Source: Pelecanus crispus (taxonomy: Eukaryota > Chordata > Aves > Pelecaniformes > Pelecanidae). Taken from it: DNA of 64,000 nucleotides. Positions 9,271 through 27,900 of the stretch are shown one piece after another (the stretch's first letter is position 1; each line of letters opens with the position of its first letter). The notes below the pieces were generated by a model. That model worked only from the letters and a program-made list of their open reading frames with translations, did not search any database and was not told the DNA's origin. The stretch is from the NCBI RefSeq assembly GCF_030463565.1, contig NC_134656.1, positions 1,555,001 to 1,619,000 on the forward strand, read 5' to 3'. A program made the position numbers and the translations under genes.

Positions 9271-9376
9271 ATCCCATCCCATCCCATCCCATCCCATCCC
9301 ATCCCATCCCATCCCATCCCATCCCATCCCATCCCATCCCATCGACCCCATCCCATCCCATCCCACCCCATCCCAT
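9271..9376. repeat. (CCCAT)n microsatellite
   Basis: About 17 near-perfect ATCCC units, interrupted by ATCGACCCC, then a degenerate tail. It lies just upstream of PDYN. The unit differs from the telomere repeat CCCTAA. Confidence 0.95.
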
Positions 9377-10004
9377 CTCCTCCATCGCTCCTCCTGTATC
9401 ATTGGAAATAAAAGCCCCCTTTTTTCCTTTAGCGCTGAGTTTCTCTGCAATATTGCGATCGCCGCGTTCGCACGGCGCGGAGGGGATGAATCACTAGCTC
9501 TCCCCCTTGGCCTTGGGGAAGAAAAGCACCGCGATCAGAGCCGCCGGCAGGAAGGGGACGGGGGGATGCCATCACCCGGTACAGACTCCAGCTCCCCTCC
9601 CTCCCACCCGCTGCTTCTGCTCGGCTGGTGCAGCAGGAGGGAGGGAGAAAAAGCCAGATTTCAGGTGCAAGCCTACCTGCAAGCCATGATTGCCATCCTT
9701 CAGCCTGCCGGGAGCCATGCCAGAGCCTCTCACCTCCACGGACCTGGCTGGGGACGGCTGAACGCACCGTGCAAAGGCTGGGAGAGGGGTTGTGCCGGCG
9801 GCAGTGCCCGGCACCGCTCCAGAACCCCCCGAGGCGAGGCTGGAGGGGCCAGTGCTGGCCGCAGCCGCAGTGCCATGGGACCGCGGTGCCACCGGGGCCA
9901 CAACGGCCCCGGGAGCGAGAGCTGACCCCAAAGGGGTGCAGCAAAACCCCCCTGCCTCCTTGGCTGCTTGTATCTGGGGTGGAAAGGCATGACCCAGAGG
10001 GATC

Positions 10005-10160
10005 TGTTACACATTAATGACGCATATTAGAGACTATTGTATTCTCCAGCAGTATCTGCTAATGTACTGTAATTGGTACTGACGAAGAAATGGTAATGCC
10101 ACAGTATTAATTCATGCTAGATTAAAATTTAATTTGAATTATCTGCACCATCATGTGTCA
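10005..10160. promoter_or_regulatory. AT-rich island, possible conserved enhancer
   Basis: About 150 bp of AT-rich sequence inside DNA that is otherwise very GC-rich. It holds homeodomain-type cores: CATTAATGA at 10012, TAATTG at 10070, ATTAATTCAT near 10106, and AATTTAATTTGAATTATC. There are no repeat hallmarks. A regulatory role is inference from base composition and motif density. Confidence 0.35.
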
Positions 10161-13100
10161 AGCTGGCTGCGTTCCTCGGCTGCACCGCGCACCGGCTCCG
10201 CGCAGCCCTAAGCGCATCGCCCCGACTCGCCCTGGCAGAGCGGCGGGCACCGGGGCAGGCAGATGCCCAGGATGGGCACGGGCACGGCGGGACCCGAGCC
10301 AGCCTTCGCCGCTGAGACGCGGCGACGAGCCCTTATGGCCCCGCCAGCACCGAGACAGCACCGATGAGCGAGGACTCACCAGCCGCGCAGGTAGGTGCCA
10401 GCTGCAGCACCGAGGGGAACGAAGCTCCCAAGAACAACCGCCGGCTGCTTCCCAACAGTCCCACTGGGAACCTTTTTCCCACCTTTTTCCCACCTTTTTC
10501 CCACCCACTTCCCCTCCCTTGCCCCTGCCGCGCTCCTCCGCTGCCGGCAGCCCCGTGCCCTGCTGCAGCCAAAGAATCGGGGACTTCATGGGACGCGGGG
10601 GAGCTGCAGCTGCAGTGGGACCAAGGACCCTCCGTGCCCGGGCTCCCTGGGACATCCCACTGCGACCGTACCTTGTCCGTGCGGTGCCACAAATGCCCCC
10701 GAGCACCTTGCCCGCTCCTGCTGCAGGAGGGACTGGCAAAACTGGGGCGGGAAAAGGGGAGAAAAGCAAAGGGCTTTGGACAAAAGCGAAAAGCAGCAGC
10801 ACAAAAAGGGAGGAAGAAGAAAAGCGAGTTAGAGCTCGATTCTGTGTTACCTGGAGGAGCCCGGAGGCTCCGGAGCCGTCCCTCCTGCAGAAACGCGACA
10901 GGATCGTGGCAGCACCTGGCAATGCCAGCGGCGGGTCCCGGCCGCCACGGCCACCCTCAGCACATCCTACCTGTGTCAGGCGTCTGCCGGGGTCTCCTCC
11001 GCCCCTGTCCTGTTTCCACTCAAGTTTTCGGTGCCCAGGCTTTGCTCGTGTGTGGAAAAGCCCTGAGCTGCGTCCACGCACCCCGGGGGCTGGTCGCAGA
11101 CTTGGCGGCCCAAGGAGGGATGGGGAATGGGGACCGTGTGTGCCAGGCGGCACAGAGACCGATCCCCCCGTACGATTAACCTGTGGTTATTTCTAGTGAG
11201 GGATGTGAACAGCTCTCCCAGGCTGAGCAGGTCTCTCCTCCCACACAGGTCTAACTCAGGCAGGTTAGGACCCTGCAGAGATTTCTGGCGGAGAAGACAA
11301 CTCACCTTCCAGCCATTCCTTTCCTCGCCTTTAAAAATGACCTGGAAACGCCTTCAGGACAGGGCTTCTTAAAAAAGCCCATGACTTTTGGAACAGAACT
11401 GCAGCAAAACCCAGCACTGTGGCTGCCGCTGCTGCTCGAGCCAAGTGGGGGGAGGCAGAAATGTCCCCCCATCCTCTCCCCCCACTCCCTTTGCCCCTCC
11501 GAGCCCCGGGTTGTCCCCACCGCGAGGGTGGCAGACGTGGCATCGGCATCGAAACGAACCCCAGCGAAGCTCTGGACAGCGGTTCGTGGGCTATGAAACC
11601 ACTCGAGGGATGAGAGGAGCACCTGCGGCCAGGCGGGAGCCCCTCAAAATAATGCAACGAGCCCAACCGGGAGCTGCCCTCAGCACTGCAGCTCGGAGGC
11701 TGTTTTTAAAGAGTCACTTTGTGGTGAGCAGGAGCGATACCCCAGCTGCGCCCACGCGACGGGAGCGGGACAGCCACCCCGGCAGCCCTACCTGCCGCTG
11801 CTCCCCGTCCCTCCGAGCACCCACTTCGCCGAGTCAGGATGGGTGGCGGGTGTCCCTCCGCGGGCGTCAGGCTGAGCCGGTCATCGGCGGCGGTGGCGGC
11901 AGTGGCAAGGCCACTCTGGCTGGTGGCCCCGCGGCCGTGCCCGGGGTGCCCACCGGACTCACCGCCCGCTGGCTCCCACCCGCTTTTATGGCCACGGAGT
12001 CTCCTCCTGCAGCGGGGCCCGGCTGCGCTCGGCGCCGCGGAGCCAATCGGGGCGAGGGAAGCTGTGAATAATCAACCCCGCAGCATCCTCGCCACCTCCC
12101 GAGCAGGCTCTCCCGCTCTGCCGGGGCCTCCCCGCAGCCCCCCGGCTGCCCCGGGGAGCGGGGTGCATGTCCTGCCGCTGCATCTCCACCGGCTGCATCC
12201 CTCGGGGGCTCTCGTCGGGGCCAGCCTCGGTCCTCGGGGCCGAAACGCGTGTCCCAGACTGGGGTCCGTCTGCCCCCCCCAGCTGCGTGCTGGAACAGTT
12301 TGGCTGCCGGGGGTGTGAATCCTCCCTGGGCACCAAATTCAAATCCTGCCCAAGAAAGGGGGGGTGGGGGTGAAGCCCTGACCCCCCCCAGCTCCCCAGG
12401 CTGGGGAGAGGCACCGTCCTCGTGGCGATGCTGGGGACAGGAGCGAGCCCATCCAAAGCAGCTGGAAAGGGCGAGAGGGTCTTCATACCCTGAGAAAGGC
12501 TGGGTCCCCCCCCGACCCACCCAGCCCGGCTGCAGTTGGGCAGCAAAGCCCTCGCAGGGAAACCTCCCACCTCCGCACTGTCGGGGCTCAGACCCCCTGG
12601 GCTTCCCCCCCCGACCCCCCTCTTCCTGAGGACAAACCCAAAGAGATGAGCCAAAGGGGCAGGGGGAGCGGGGTGGGGGAGATGGAGACCCCCCCCCACC
12701 TTCCCCGCTCAGCCCTGATTCCTGTTCACACGTTTCCAAGGCTGATTTGGGGGTGAAGGAAGGCAGCGCTGGGCAGTGCCAGGGCACCCCCCAAACACCA
12801 CTGGTGTCCAGACAGAGGTGCGGGGCCGGGGGGGGCCGGGGCGCAGACCCCACGGGGCCAGGCCAGCCCGTCCCGTCCCTTGCAGCCCCGGCGGGTGCAA
12901 GCGCATCCCACACGCTGCCGGCAGCGCAGCCCGTCCTCTCGCCTTGAAGACAGACAGAGCTATTTTTATCGGAGCTCAAGAGGGATGTTTCCCAGCAACC
13001 TGCCTTTCTCCCCGGCTCGAACACCAGCTGCCGGACCCGGTGCCCCCGGCTCAGCCCTCCCGGTGCTGGCGAGGGGGCCATCGGCATGGCCGGGACCCTC

Positions 13101-14264
13101 CGCTGGGCACCCTGCAGCCACGGGCGGGCAAGCAGGGTGGCCTGCGTCAGCTGCCCACGGTCCCCTGTCCCCAGGGCTGGTGGCTGCCTCCGCTAGCACC
13201 CATGTTTGGGGTGCCAGGCTCTGCTCCCCGGAAAGCACGTGGGACCCCACAGCTTTTGCTCGGAGGTGGATTCGAGCTCGCCCAGGCTGGGGCTGTACCA
13301 GCACGGAGGGACCGAGGCAGCAGGGCACGGGGAGGGGGCAAGGCAAGGGCAGAGCATCCTGCATCTCCCCGGGGGCCGACGGAGGAGATGTCCCCTGCGT
13401 CCCCCGCAGGACCCATCCCGGGAGGCGGCAGCGCTGCGGGGAGGCGGATGGAGCTCGGGCCCCGCGGGGGGCATGGGCAGGGGGCAGCCATGCCCCCCCC
13501 TCGCTGTGGTGCGCTGGGCTGTGCGGGTGCAGAACAAAGCCGAGAAGAACAAAATGCAGCTGCAAACCACCACTGACACCCTGGGCCAGGGGCTGTGGGC
13601 ATCCCCTGGGCAGGTTTAACCCTTGCTGCTGGGACTAGCAGTACTGCGGGCACCGCAGAGACAGTGGGGAGGAGCATTTCTTGCACCAAAACCATTGTTT
13701 TTATCAAACAGCCCTCACAAACCCAAGAAGTCCATCCCTAAAGCCCAGCCTCCCTGGTTCAGCCTGCCATTACGCAGGCAAATGGCTCCGTCCAGGAGCC
13801 GCGTCTCCGGGTGAGAGCAACAGCATCGCCCCAAAGGCCGGTGCCTGCCCGGGGACACGGGGCGCGGAGGGGAGCAGCGTGGCCATGGGTGCTGCCTTCT
13901 CCCCACCCCGAAAGCAGACTGGCTTGCAGCACCCCTCCGGAGCCCAATGGCCTGGGGTGCAGCCACCTCCCCGCGCAGGGTAATTGCACCGGAGGGAGAT
14001 GCGCTTCTGGAGACGGAGCAAACCCCGTGGGCACAGAGAGAAAAGTCGTTTGTAATAAGGTTCCTTCCTCAGGGCTGATTCCCTTTGCTCCCGGGGGGAG
14101 GCTGAGTTGCTCCTGTCCCCGGAGCAGTCACCGTATTTTCTAGGTGTGCCGCAGATGTGCTGAGCTGGGCGAGAGGGTCCTCACCGGGGCTGCTCATGGT
14201 CCGGGCAGGCGTGGAGGGTGACAGGGTCCCCCCCAAGAAAGGAGCTGCAAGCGAGCCCACCCAC

Positions 14265-14410
14265 CAGCGAGTGTAATTAATGTTCATCTGTCGCTTTCTA
14301 ACGGGAAACTGTCTCTGAGTCACACTGACATTTCCCTGGGACAATGGTAATTAAGCACCTGGGTAAGAGAAATGTGCAGTAATAGAAAAGTTAAGTTTTC
14401 TTAACTACAC
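14265..14410. promoter_or_regulatory. AT-rich island with TAATTA, AP-1 and SOX-like motifs
   Basis: TAATTA at 14274-14279 and 14348-14353, TGAGTCA (AP-1) at 14316-14322 and ACAATGG (SOX-like) at 14341-14347 lie within 80 bp, surrounded by GC-rich DNA. This looks like an enhancer. No expression evidence is available from sequence alone. Confidence 0.35.
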
Positions 14411-16477
14411 GAGTGAAAAGCGGGTTCGGCAGGGAGGGGGACGAGCGTGCGTACCAGGCTCCCGCGAAAGCAAGTGGGAGTTAATGGCAGCTAACGTCAC
14501 CCGGCGCTGCCGCTCTGCCCCCACGCCCCCAGCCCCTCCCCAGACCGCAGGGCACCTCGAGGTGCCCCGCTCCCCATCCTGGGACGGGGTGAATCGTCCC
14601 CACGGGCGGGATGAGCTCTGCCAGCCGCCTGGGCTGTCCCCGAGCAGGGGGACCGTGACCCGGCGCTGCCGGCGGGAGCATCCCATGGGAAGGCAGTCGC
14701 TCCGCGGCGGTTCCTCCGGCACCGTCAGCTTTATCTTATTCAGCGGGATGGGGTTTTTCCGGAAATGGCTCCGTTGCTCTCTCCCTCCCGGCCCTAAAGC
14801 GATGCCAGGCTGCCGCGGGCAGGGCGGGAGGTGGCCTTCCCGCAGGCAGATGCGGGCACGGGGCAGCAAGTGCTGCCTGCAGCCGCTGCCGGGCTGCAGG
14901 GCGAGGGATGCGCCGGCCGCGTTTCGTGGGCCACGAGATGCCCCGACAGCTCCGTGGGGAGAACTCTGTGTGTGTGGGGCAAGCCTGGGGGTCTGCTCCC
15001 AACCACCCCCCGGAGCCATGCGGTCTCCGATCGACTGTGACAGCGCTGGAGCAAACCCCCGGCAGCTGCACCGGCACGATCTGGAAGCAGATGCCAGGCA
15101 GGCGGTGCCGGAGCAGGGGGAGGTCACCGCTGCGGGGGACGCGGCAGCGGGCAGAACGGCGGCGTGGGACCGGGAGCTGATTCAGCCCCTGCCTGCGTCA
15201 CGCCGCGGTGGCTCGAGGTCACCATGCAGCCCAGGTGGGCGCACGTGTGGGCACGCGGTGACCTCCCTGCGTGGGCAGGAGGCACAAGTGGCCACTCGAC
15301 GCCGGTACAAAAAGCGGAGCCCAAGTAAACACGGCGGGTCACGCCACTGCCATCGTCCCCGCCGCCGGCACATACCGCGCCAGGCTGCTGAGCGGCACCA
15401 GGAGCTGCGGCGCGGCCCCCCTCATCCCCCCCGGCCAGGAGGTGAAGCGGCTCCATTTAAAAGCAAATTGAGTTCAAACCACTCGCAGGAGCTGCAGCCT
15501 GCGCCGTGCCAGCCTGCCGCAGCGGGTCAGCCCCGCCGTGGGAGCCATCGCCCACCCCGCGCGCCGGGCCCTGGGTGCTGGTGGCCCTGGGGGTCTCCGT
15601 GCCCCCCGGGGAGGGACCAGCGGGATGCAGCCCAGGGCTGCTGTGGGCTGCGTGATCGGAGCGGCACACGCCTCAGCCATGAGTCAAGGAAGCAGTAATT
15701 TTTCGAGCTCCTCCGTAACCGGCTCTGCAGACGCTTGCCTTGACCATCCGCGGAGCGCCTGCCGCTAACGTCACCCGTGCCGGGGGCAGGAAAACGCGGG
15801 GAGAAGCGGCTGGAAAAAAAAAAAAAACCTGTTAGGGGGTTTGCTGGCGCTGGTTTGGTGGCTGCAGCACCGGGCCCAGCAGCCTGGGGCCAGGATTAGA
15901 CCCCCTGCACTGCCCGGGGTTGGCGGATGCTCGTGAAGCCGCCGGCCGGGGGGTGATGAGCAGTTTGGGGACGGTGTGTGGGGCAGGGACCCCCGTGTGG
16001 GGACGTGGCCATGCCACACCATGTGCCCGCGGGAGCCATGTGGCCAAACCAGTCCCGCGGGGAGCCAGGACCCCAGTCACGGGGGATGTGACATTCCGGG
16101 GGGGACACCACAACCCCGGGGGGCTCCCACCCGGCCCCCGCCGCCCCTCGGGGTCCCGGTGTACGGCAGTGGCTGTGCCCGGTGTTTGGTGACCCTTCCA
16201 CGGGCCACACCAGCCGGCCAGGCCCCAAACCCCCCGCTGCGCCAGCGCCTGCCCGGCCCCGGGGCGATGCCCCCCAGGATCTCAGCGACTTTCCCGGGGA
16301 ACTTCCAGCTGGAACCCCCCCGGTGAGCCCCAGGAGCGGGACCGGACTGTCCCCAGCAGGGTGAGCGCCCGGGAGAGGCCCCCGAATGTCACCGGGGCTC
16401 TCAAACCGGCCCCGGTGCACCGAGCCCGCTGCACCACACGGCTACCGCCGGTGCGCCGGGTCCCTTCTCCCGCTGTG

Positions 16478-17372
16478 CGGCCCCCGGGGCATCCCTCCTC
16501 CCCGGGGCATCACCCCCCCGGGGCATCACCCCCTCCCCGGGGCATCCCCCCCTCCCCGGAGCATCACCCCCGCCGGTGCACCCTCGAGGCATCCCCCCGC
16601 CCCCCGGGGCATCCCCCCTCCCCCGGGGCATCACCCCCGCCGGTGCACCTCCGGGGCATCCCCCCCCCCCCCCCCCGGGGCATCCCCCCTCCCCCGGGGC
16701 ATCACCCCCGCCGGTGCACCTCCGGGGCATCCCCCCCTCCCCGGGGCATCACCCCCGCCGGTGCACCCCCGGGGCATCCCCCCTCCCCCGGGGCATCACC
16801 CCCGCCGGTGCACCCCCGGGGCATCCCCCCCTCCCCGGGGCATCACCCCCGCCGGTGCACCCCCGGGGCATCCCCCCCTCCCCGGGGCATCACCCCCGCC
16901 GGTGCACCCTCGAGGCATCCCCCCCTCCCCGGGCATCCCCCCTCCCCCGGGGCATCACCCCCGCCGGTGCACCCCCGGGGCATCCCCCCCCCCCCCCCCG
17001 GGGCATCCCACCCCCCGGGGCATCACCCCCGCCGGTGCACCCCCGGGGCATCCCCCCCCCCCCCCCGGGGCATCCCACCCCCCGGGGCATCACCCCCGCC
17101 GGTGCACCCCCGGGGCACCCCCCCGTTCCCGGGGTATCCCCCCTCCCGGGGCATCACCCCCGCCGGTGCACCCCCGGGGCACCCCCCCGTTCCCGGGGTA
17201 TCCCCCCCTCCCCGGGGCATCACCCCCGCCGGTGCACCCCCGGGGCATCCCCCCCTCCCCGGGACATCCCCCCCTCCCCGGGACATCCCCCCGTCCCAGG
17301 GGCATCACCCCCGCCGGTGCACCCCCGGGGCATCCCCCCCCGGGGCATCCCCCCCTCCCTGGGGCACCGAGC
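16478..17372. repeat. C-rich minisatellite, about 13 units of 46-84 bp
   Basis: GCCGGTGCAC recurs about 13 times, spaced mostly 46-48 or 64-70 bp apart. The basic unit is CGCCGGTGCACCCCCGGGGCATC plus C-runs and a GGGGCATCAC block; the longer units carry one more GGGGCATCC block. C-runs reach 17 (16660-16676). The other strand is full of GGGG tracts and could form G-quadruplexes. The array stops about 100 bp before the STK35 upstream promoter motifs. It reads open in three frames because the unit lacks stops; this is not coding. Confidence 0.95.
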
Positions 17373-17474
17373 ACGGCTGCACGGCCCTGGGGTGCACCAT
17401 GCCCCCATCCCCGGTGCACCGACGGTCCCCGGGGGGGGGTGGGGGGGCGTGGGGGGGGCGGGCCACCCTCGCCG

Positions 17475-17566
17475 TTACATAAGGGGTTACGTCAGGGCGC
17501 GCGGCCCCGCTCTTATCCCGCCGCCGCCGCCGTGCCCGGCCCAGAGCCCGCCGCTGCTGACCCCAG
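17475..17566 (+). promoter_or_regulatory. STK35: Upstream promoter and possible first non-coding exon of STK35
   Basis: A TATA-like ACATAAGG (17478-17485) and a CRE/ATF site TTACGTCA (17487-17494) are followed by GC-rich sequence ending in CCCCAG|GTGAGCC, a good donor at 17567. The distance fits a start near 17505 and a short non-coding exon. It could splice to an acceptor at 17898-17899 (GCCGCCGCAG) upstream of the STK35 start codon. Inferred from motifs only. Confidence 0.4.
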
Positions 17567-17676
17567 GTGAGCCCCGGGGGCCCGCACCGCGCCGTGCCCG
17601 GCGGGCAGGGCAGGGCAGGGGAGGGGAGGGGGCGGGGGCGGCCCGCGGAGGCCGCCGGTCGCCGCCGCCCCGATGA

Positions 17677-24824
<7,148 letters not shown>

Positions 24825-24989
24825 GTAAGTGATCTGCAGTTTTTGTATTATTCTGTCTGCTGTACCAGCCCAATAATGTACTTCGTAGTGACACAAAGGA
24901 GTCTTTTATGTTCCCAGAGCTATTTCTATAGTGACTCATCAGAGCACTGCTCCTGAGGTTTTTTTTTTTCCACCTATTCTACTGCAAAA

Positions 24990-24995
24990 AATAAA
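24990..24995 (+). terminator. STK35: Proximal polyadenylation signal after STK35
   Basis: AATAAA in CTGCAAAAAATAAAGTAG, about 200 nt after the stop codon. If the donor at 24825 is not used, this would end a short STK35 transcript. Confidence 0.45.
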
Positions 24996-27900
24996 GTAGA
25001 GGTGGGAAACAGAATTAGCAGCTGCCTGTCCTGCTGCTGCCCAGAGGCGCAGCAGAGTTGGCAGGGCTGGGCAGGAGCCCTGCTCCTCAGAGGCCCTGGC
25101 CAGTGGCTAAGGCAGGCTGGTGCATGGCAGAGAGACCCATGAGCATCCCCTGACATCAGGTGTGGGTACATCCGTCTCTCCCAGGGGCAGGGAAGGAGCT
25201 GCCAGTTCTGCCTCCTCTGCTGCGTGGTTCAATTTCTGCGGTCGGTGCTGAGAGCACCTCGCTGTCTAGCCCAGGCACCTTCCCTTCTGAGACTGACAGG
25301 ACAGCTCGGGGCTCGGCTGGCTCGGTGAGCAGGCACCGAGTGGAGTGGCAGGTCTGTCTCAGCACGAAGCTGTTTCCTTTGCTTTCACCTACGAGGCACG
25401 TGGGTCTGTCTCGTTTCGTTTCCTTGCTGAAGGCAGGACTTCCTTTTGGTGTGAACTGCAGTTGCCCAAACCCAGTAGGATGCTTTGGTCTCCAGCGTCT
25501 GAGTTTGTAGACCTGCGTCTGCTCAGGAAAGAAGCTTACACAAGAGCTGTACTCAGACTGAGCTCACCTCCCTTCAAGCAGAGTCCCCTCCCGTCTCCCC
25601 CCAGCTTGGTTCCTGAACAGTCCCAAGCTCCGAGGTCCCATTCCTGAGGCCTGGGTGGTCACACATGGTCTGGAAGGATCCCCAGGGACGTGGGGTAGCT
25701 GGCAGCGTCACTGACCAGTGACACAGAAGGACTGGGAGGTGCTGCCTGCATGGCAAAGCTGTCTGTAAACAAGAGCTGTTACTAGGGATTCTCCTGGCCA
25801 AATGCTTCAATGAAACTGAAAAATTACAGATTACAAGGAGCGAGGCTGATGTCTTCCCAGCCCAGGTCCTTCTCAAGCTCCTGCAGAGCTGCCTGAGTGT
25901 TGCTGGTCACAGACCTCTGAAAGCCTGCCTGTGTCAGGTGCTGGCATTGCAGCTTGGGCTCCCCAGCCCTTTCCTCACCCTGAAATAGCACAGATGCTGC
26001 TGGACCGGAGCAGACTGCAGATACAAGAGAGCAGAGAGGGATGAAATGGCTGCCGTAGCCAGCAAACACCCGGCCTTCAGCCTTGCAGCCGATGGCCGTG
26101 CACCCAGCCTGCTCCTGAGAGCCAGCCTCCGGCAGCAGGGCGGTGGGGAAGGTGGGGGCGTTTTGGCAGGCTTTGCTAAAAAACCTCCTTGCTGCCCACC
26201 TGAGGGTTCCCCAGCATATGTAAAGCGATGTGCTGCCCATCCCTTCTCTGTGTGTGTGCCCAGATAAGCTGTGTGCTGTTTGCAGAGAAATAGGAATATG
26301 GAAATGGAAAGGCCCATGGGGTAGGTCTAGTGTTGTCACTGCTGGTTTGTCCAAACTGGTCCACAAACCATCCCCCCCACGCCCCGGCGTAAAATATTTA
26401 ATGCCCTTAAGATCTCCCGGTGCAAGTAATTGATGTGACTGTTTCTGCCTGGGGCTGGGGCTCGCTACTGGTCCCAGTGTGGGCTGGGGATTAGGGTGGG
26501 GGAGTGAATCTGCAGAAATGTGAGCCCTTAAGATGGGTGTGGTAGTGCTGGGGCAAGAGCAGGGCACCCCACCTCGTGCCCCAGGGCAAGGCGGGGGTCT
26601 CCTCCTGCTTTTGGGAGCAGCTGTGCTGCGTGGCAGAGGGTCGGGTCCGGGTTTGCCGCCGCTGTTGGCATCTGCGATATCTCTGTGCTGACACGATAGC
26701 TCTGTGCTGACACAATGCTGCTGAGTTATGCAACCGTGCCCTCCAGGGAAAATTCATCCTGTGCATATCTGCAGAATAGTACATGCAGGGATAACAAACA
26801 CCAAGGGGACAGTCCTCCCCCGGGGCTGTTTGCTTAAAACCCAGCTGCCTTCTGCAAACCCCGTTGCCTCCATCCGTGGCCGGAGCCAGCCGTGAGGCTG
26901 CACCGATGGGCTCCGTCACTGCCACAGCTGCAGCAGAGATGGATGCGCTTGGATAACGCAACCTGGCATACATAGCGTGGCTGCTGGGCCCAGAGAGGAG
27001 CCCGGCGCCGGCCATATGTTCGCTGCAAACCCAGAGCCTTGTGCTGCGGGGAGCGTTCGTCTCGCTTGTTTATGGGGCAGCAGAATATTTGGTGTGCTTT
27101 CCTATAGGGCTTTTCCTCATGCCTTGTGTATTTGTGCATTCAAATCAGCCTACCTCTGGCTGTTATTAAATGCAAATCTTAAATTGGAAACCCGCTTGAG
27201 AAGCTTAAAATGGGATTTAGAGCAGGGCCTGAATTCTGCTCTCGGGTAGTTTAAGTTGACTGAAAAACTCAAGTAACCTCTTCCAACTTAACTGTGGGGC
27301 TCGCGCGTAGCTCGTAGTGCTGCTGGGTCGTGCAGTGAGTTCTTCTTCCCCAGGACAGCTTCAGACCCTGCTCAGCCTTGGTTCATGTCATAACCTGGAA
27401 AACCGTAACCCTCCCTGACCCAGGCAATGTGATTTTTGCTTATTTTTTGGTATGCCACTGGTGTCTTCCAATTTTGCTTCATGTCCCAGCAGTTCTGCCT
27501 TTAGTTCTGCTACGGATGCTGCACACACCTGCCAGTCGGCAGGCTTCATGCTCTGTTACCCTTCCAAAATGCAGATATTAAATGTCAGTTCTCAGCCAGG
27601 AAGGTGTTTCTGACTTGGTTTCTGCTGGACATGGGGGTGTCTGGGGTGGAGATGAGCCTGCTTATCTCCTTGCTCCCCTCACCAGCGCTGCTGGTGGCCC
27701 TGGGGCGGTAAGCCCAGGAGAAGTGGGCAGCATTTCCCTGGGCAAAACAGAGGTTTTTCTCTTTCTTATTTGAACACTGTGCTTCCCGGCTTTCAGCAGG
27801 AGGAGTTCAGCTAAAGCCTGAGGCATGCCTTTTGGGCAAAGAGGACAAAAGCCTTTCTAATACAATTAGGGAGTGGCTGGATTGTGCTGGGTACCTGCTG

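Larger units (their letters stand above)
9380..16477. other. Intergenic DNA between PDYN and the STK35 CpG island
   Basis: About 7 kb of GC-rich DNA. Open frames occur in all six frames because stop codons are rare, but none has splice-bounded or family-like content. Two AT-rich islands (10005-10160 and 14265-14410) stand out and are listed separately. An A-tract lies at about 15812-15826. Confidence 0.55.

Noticed and set aside
9271-9376. Interstitial telomere repeat
   Set aside because: The unit is CCCAT (5 bp), not CCCTAA (6 bp).
10153-11196. Frames of over 300 codons on both strands between PDYN and STK35
   Set aside because: GC-rich DNA with few stops; no domain, start context or splice support on either strand.
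11867-13087. A 406-codon - strand frame
   Set aside because: Low-complexity Pro/Gly/Arg/Ser content, overlapped by equally long frames on the + strand; no family features.
16361-17676. Three overlapping + strand frames of 366-394 codons, Pro/His/Gly-rich
   Set aside because: All three frames stay open through the same C-rich minisatellite; this is repeat composition, not coding.
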